Source of the DNA: Neomicrococcus aestuarii
GTDB lineage: Bacteria; Actinomycetota; Actinomycetes; Actinomycetales; Micrococcaceae
NCBI RefSeq assembly: GCF_014201135.1
Contig: NZ_JACHDR010000001.1
Span: forward strand, 1,984,001 to 2,048,000
DNA length: 64,000 bases
Direction: 5' to 3'
The notes under the pieces are model-generated. The model was not told the DNA's origin. It searched no databases and was given only the letters and a program-made list of their open reading frames with translations. The position numbers and the translations under genes were made by a program. This document shows positions 60,962 to 64,000 of this stretch, piece after piece. The stretch's first letter is position 1. Every line of letters begins with the position of its first letter.

Positions 60962-62137
60962 ATGACCGATTTCTATCCGAGCGATCAGTACGGATTCTCC
61001 TCGCTGTTGAGCGAGGGCGAGCTCGCGGCTTTGGGCCGCTTGCGCGCAGTGCTTGACGAGAAGGTTCGCCCGCTCGTCAACGAGTACTGGGAGAAGGCTG
61101 AATTCCCGGTTCAGATCATGCCGGATCTCATCAAGCTCAACCTCATGGCGCCCGAAGAGCTGGGCGGCGCGGAGCCGAGCGCGCTCTACGGAGGCTTCCG
61201 GAACTTCGAGTTCGCTCGCCTGGACGCCTCGATCGTCACGCTCTACAACGCGCAGTCCGGACTCTTCCGCACCACCGTCAACCTCGGCGGCGATGCCGAG
61301 CAGGTTGCCGAGCTAGATCCCAAGATCCAGTCCTTCGAGCTCACGGGCGTCTTCGCGCTCACCGAGCCCGATCACGGCTCCGATATTGCGCGCGGTCTCG
61401 CGACGAGCGCACGTCAAGAACCCAACGGCGACTGGATCATCAACGGCGCCAAGCGGTGGATCGGCGGTGCGTCCATGGCGGACGTACTGGCGACCTTCGC
61501 TCGCGATGAGGCGGACGGCCAGGTCAAGTGCTTCCTGGTCCCCACCGACTCCGAGGGCCTAACGATCTCCAAGATGCACGGCAAAACGTCCCTGCGCATG
61601 ATGCAGAACGCTGATATCCAGTACGACGACGTGCGCGTGCGTTCCGAGGCTCGCTTGCGGAAGATCAATTCATTCGCAGACGTGGCCGCGTGCCTGCGCA
61701 ACATGCGCTCCGACGTTGCATGGATCGCGACCGGTTGCGCTGCTGGCGCGTACGAAGAGGCGCTGGCTTACGTCATGAAGCGTGAACAGTTCGGGCGGCC
61801 TATCGCAGGCTTCCAGCTGATTCAGGAAAAGTTGGCCACCATGCTTGCCAACGTGACCGCAAGCCTAGGCGTCGTCGTACGGCTCACTCAACAGCAAGCT
61901 GAAGGTAACTACCGCGACGAAAATTCGGCGCTCGCCAAAATGTTCACGGCACGCATGCTGCGCGAAACCGTAGCCCTCGCCCGCGAAATTATGGGTGGCA
62001 ACGGAATCCTGCTGGAAAACAATGTGGCCCGCTTCCACGCAGACGCCGAAGCAATTTATTCCTACGAAGGCACGGACGAAATTAACGCTCTTGTGGTGGG
62101 TCGTGCCATCACGGGGCTCGGCGCCTTCAACCGTTAG
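60962..62137 (+). CDS. phdD: Acyl-CoA dehydrogenase (PhdD-like)
   Basis: A 391-residue acyl-CoA dehydrogenase: FALTEPDHGSDIARGLATSA (flavin), WIINGAKRWIGGASMADVL, MKREQFGRPIAGFQLIQEKLA, and IMGGNGILLENNVARFHADAEAIYSYEGTDEINALVVGRAITGLGAF. It would oxidise a saturated phenylpropanoyl-CoA to the enoyl-CoA. Start ATG is two bases after the amidohydrolase stop. Two decamer sites lie within it (61621 reverse, 61871). Confidence 0.83.
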   Translation: MTDFYPSDQYGFSSLLSEGELAALGRLRAVLDEKVRPLVNEYWEKAEFPVQIMPDLIKLNLMAPEELGGAEPSALYGGFRNFEFARLDASIVTLYNAQSGLFRTTVNLGGDAEQVAELDPKIQSFELTGVFALTEPDHGSDIARGLATSARQEPNGDWIINGAKRWIGGASMADVLATFARDEADGQVKCFLVPTDSEGLTISKMHGKTSLRMMQNADIQYDDVRVRSEARLRKINSFADVAACLRNMRSDVAWIATGCAAGAYEEALAYVMKREQFGRPIAGFQLIQEKLATMLANVTASLGVVVRLTQQQAEGNYRDENSALAKMFTARMLRETVALAREIMGGNGILLENNVARFHADAEAIYSYEGTDEINALVVGRAITGLGAFNR

Positions 62138-62165
62138 AAACCACTCACTCTAGAAAGGCTCAATC

Positions 62166-62621
62166 ATGACCCAGCAAGTAATTTCTTACGACCAGCTCAA
62201 GGACGCCGCCGGAACCGATCTTGGTTACTCCGAGTGGCGCACCGTCACCCAGGAGCAGGTCAACACCTTCGCGGACGCCGCTGACGATCACCAGTGGATC
62301 CACACGGACGTTGAGCGTGCAAACGCTGGCCCGTTCGGCGGCCCTATCGCTCACGGCTACCTCACTCTCAGCCTCCAGATTGCGTTCTGGAGCGAGATGT
62401 TTGACGTGGAAGGCGTGACCACCAAGGTCAACTACGGCCTCGAGAAGGTGCGCTTCCCTTCCCCAGTGCACGTGGGCAAGCAGATCCGTATGAAGGCTGC
62501 TATTGCCGAGGTGGATGAAGTGAAGGGCGGCTACCAGATCGCTGTCGATCAGGTAGTTGAGTTGGAGGGTTCTGAGAAGCCTGCTGTGGTTTCTCGCGGC
62601 CTGTACCGCTTCTACGCGTAG
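62166..62621 (+). CDS. phdE: MaoC-like enoyl-CoA hydratase (PhdE-like)
   Basis: A 151-residue hotdog-fold hydratase with the MaoC motif FADAADDHQWIHTDVERANAGPFGGPIAHGYLTLSL, which carries the Asp and His of the hydratase site. It would add water to the enoyl-CoA side chain. The ATG follows GAAAGG. A terminator lies after it at 62651-62678. Confidence 0.83.
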   Translation: MTQQVISYDQLKDAAGTDLGYSEWRTVTQEQVNTFADAADDHQWIHTDVERANAGPFGGPIAHGYLTLSLQIAFWSEMFDVEGVTTKVNYGLEKVRFPSPVHVGKQIRMKAAIAEVDEVKGGYQIAVDQVVELEGSEKPAVVSRGLYRFYA

Positions 62622-62650
62622 GCGTTGTGATCGTTCTTTTTCGCTGAATG

Positions 62651-62678
62651 CCGGCTCCACGACGGGGCCGGTTTTCTT
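62651..62678 (+). terminator. Terminator after phdE-like gene
   Basis: GCCGGCTCC and GGGGCCGG pair in a short hairpin followed by TTTTCTTTCT. Confidence 0.65.
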
Positions 62679-62688
62679 TCTCGAAATA

Positions 62689-62709
62689 ATCGTTGTGCTT
62701 TTCAACGAT
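62689..62709. promoter_or_regulatory. Second MarR operator, ahead of the ABC binding protein
   Basis: ATCGTTG-N7-CAACGAT is a perfect 7-base inverted repeat within a 21-bp site like that at 59077. It overlaps a promoter TTGTGC (62693-62698), 17 bases, TACTAT (62716-62721). Confidence 0.7.
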
Positions 62710-62782
62710 TGAACATACTATCTAAACATCATGTGGCGCAGATCACTTATGCGCCACGGCACACACTCCCCAAGGAGACACC

Positions 62783-63778
62783 ATGAAGCGTCTTTCCACC
62801 CTCGCAGCTGGCCTCGCTGTAGCGGCTATCGCACTGACCGGCTGTGGCGCCGGATCCCCTTCTGCAAGCTCTACTTCCGCGGCTTCCGGCTCCGGAAGCT
62901 CGGCCGCCGGTCTCGAAGAAGTGACCGTTGGCCTGCTCCCCATCGCGCCTTCGGTTGCCATCGACTACGGCGTCAAGGAAGGCATCTTTGAAAAGCATGG
63001 CCTCAAGGTCACCGTGCAGACCGCCAACGCTGGTGCCGCAATGCTCCCGGCTGTTTCCACGGGCGACATCGACTTCGGCATTGGCAACCCGCTCTCCGTC
63101 ATGACCGCTGCGGATAAGGGCCTCGATATGCGCATTGTCACGGGCTATTCCAACTCCAAGGCCACCGGCGATGACATCAATGGCGTCGTGACCCGCAAGG
63201 ATTCCGGCATCAAGACCTTTGCAGATCTGGCTGGCAAGACCACGTCCGTCAACGCGCTCAAGACGCAGGGTGATCTCACCATCACGGAGTCCGCCGAAAA
63301 GGCTGGCGCCGACGCCTCCGCTCTGAAGTTCTCCGAAATGCCGTTCCAGGACATGGAAGCTCAGCTCTCCCGCGGCAACGTGGATGCCATCTGGCTCCCG
63401 GAGCCGATGCTGTCCCGCGCGCTCGCAGACGAAAACAACACCCTAGTGGGCTACCCCAACCAGACCGCCATTCCGGGCTTGCCCACCATGGTGTCCTTCA
63501 CCTCCGGCGCCATGGCAACCAGCCAGCCTGAGACCGTGAAGAAGTTCCAGGAAGCCCTCACGGAGGTCCTCGAGACCGCCGAGGGTGATCAAGCCGGCGC
63601 GAAGGCGCTACTGCCTGAGTTCATGAGCATGGATGCCAAGGTTGCTTCCGGACTGAAGATGGAAACCTGGGACGCCACGTTCCCTGAAGAGCAGATCACC
63701 AAGCTCGGCGAGCTGGCTGCGAAGTTCAAGTTCATTTCCAAGGCTCCTGACGTGAACGCGCTCAAGGCAGTTCAGTAG
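62783..63778 (+). CDS. ABC transporter substrate-binding lipoprotein (NitT/TauT type)
   Basis: A 331-residue periplasmic-type binding protein. The signal ends in a lipobox (ALTGCGAGSP), and the body is the NMT1/SsuA fold: VTVGLLPIAPSVAIDYGVKEGIFEKHGL, TGDIDFGIGNPLSVMTAADKGLDMRIVTGYS, and WLPEPMLSRALADE. It is likely to capture an aromatic or carboxylate ligand and pass it to permease genes beyond the window. It is likely under the MarR operator at 62689. Confidence 0.8.
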   Translation: MKRLSTLAAGLAVAAIALTGCGAGSPSASSTSAASGSGSSAAGLEEVTVGLLPIAPSVAIDYGVKEGIFEKHGLKVTVQTANAGAAMLPAVSTGDIDFGIGNPLSVMTAADKGLDMRIVTGYSNSKATGDDINGVVTRKDSGIKTFADLAGKTTSVNALKTQGDLTITESAEKAGADASALKFSEMPFQDMEAQLSRGNVDAIWLPEPMLSRALADENNTLVGYPNQTAIPGLPTMVSFTSGAMATSQPETVKKFQEALTEVLETAEGDQAGAKALLPEFMSMDAKVASGLKMETWDATFPEEQITKLGELAAKFKFISKAPDVNALKAVQ

Positions 63779-63856
63779 CCTCACGCCCGTTGCGAATTCG
63801 TAGTGGTGAGCAGCTCGGCAAACCTCGCAAAGATGTGTAAAAGGAAACGAAGCGCA

Positions 63857-64000
63857 ATGCACAACAAGGGACTTGGCACTTGGATTCACCGCCGCCGCGT
63901 CAAGAGCGCTGGCCGTCCGGCCGTCACGGGGATGGGGCTGTCCTATTCTTACGATGAGCTCGCCGAACGCATTGAGCGTCTCGCGAGCGCCCTCGAAGAT
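63857..64000 (+). CDS. AMP-binding CoA ligase, partial (PhdA-like)
   Basis: The first 48 residues (MHNKGLGTWIHRRRVKSAG, then PAVTGMGLSYSYDELAERIERLASALED) are the N-terminal start of an acyl-CoA synthetase: RPAVTGMG..SYSYDEL matches the usual P-A-V/T-F-T-Y-x-E-L segment. The gene continues off the right edge. In phd-type clusters a CoA ligase activates the phenylpropanoid, which fits this context. Confidence 0.75.
   Translation, partial: MHNKGLGTWIHRRRVKSAGRPAVTGMGLSYSYDELAERIERLASALED

Noticed and set aside
1-64000. tRNA or rRNA genes
   Set aside because: I saw no sequence with the expected cloverleaf or rRNA landmarks.

Overview
The window is about 60% G+C with dense short-spaced operons, TTG and GTG starts and many actinobacterial gene sets (BioYMN biotin uptake, pob/pca and phd-type aromatic catabolism, a CsoR-type copper box, SH3b-rich cell-wall enzymes). 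It most resembles a chromosome segment of a Micrococcaceae-like actinobacterium. That assignment is inference; there is no rRNA or tRNA gene to anchor it.

Region by region. (1) 1-9.1 kb is a decayed mobile and defence island. It holds an IS1380 transposase fragment, an IS3-family element split by an intact IS30-family element, a type I restriction HsdR gene that has lost its N-terminal half at the IS3 boundary, an OLD-family ATPase/TOPRIM nuclease, a DUF2130 gene with a one-base frameshift in a C run, a KTSC-domain protein, a small HTH protein, a serine-recombinase tail and a second IS3 end. (2) 9.3-11.1 kb holds a DapA-family lyase/synthase, a NUDIX hydrolase and a CHY zinc-finger protein. 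(3) 11.1-15.5 kb is a biotin operon on the minus strand, bioY - acyl-CoA/AMP ligase - thiolase - bioM - bioN, with a BioQ-like palindrome upstream. (4) 15.6-38.6 kb is mixed housekeeping and accessory genes: a DinB-like protein, two unrecognised low-GC genes, CopB with a CsoR box, a TetR regulator with an oxidoreductase, malic enzyme, a methyltransferase, an FNR-type reductase with a fatty-acid desaturase, HutD, SDR, SRPBCC, a secreted deacetylase, a YeaQ-type protein, PutP, an MFS exporter, a thioesterase, a lipoprotein, a glutamate-synthase-like FMN protein and a GDPD with a lamin-tail domain. (5) 38.6-50.0 kb is a complete 4-hydroxybenzoate/protocatechuate pathway: pobA, pcaHG, pcaB and pcaL on the minus strand, pcaFIJ on the plus strand, and two IclR regulators. 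(6) 50.1-58.5 kb holds LysR, an acidic protein, a luciferase-like oxidoreductase, a strange repeat-rich intergenic region, a cold-shock protein, a TetR regulator, ferritin and an M23 peptidase. (7) 58.5-64.0 kb is a phd-like phenylpropanoid CoA-dependent catabolic cluster under a MarR regulator, running off the right edge inside a CoA ligase gene.

The catabolic parts fit together. The phd-like genes would shorten hydroxycinnamates to hydroxybenzoates; PobA hydroxylates 4-hydroxybenzoate to protocatechuate; PcaGH, B, L, IJ and F convert it to succinyl-CoA and acetyl-CoA.

The most unusual signals are: a strongly over-represented decamer GTCGTCGTAC (12 copies, all right of 12.9 kb); an eight-copy 16-bp motif array with 30/34-bp spacing at 53.5-53.8 kb in a gene-free stretch; paired operators with matching local regulators; several probable leaderless genes; and a putP start codon in the loop of a perfect hairpin.
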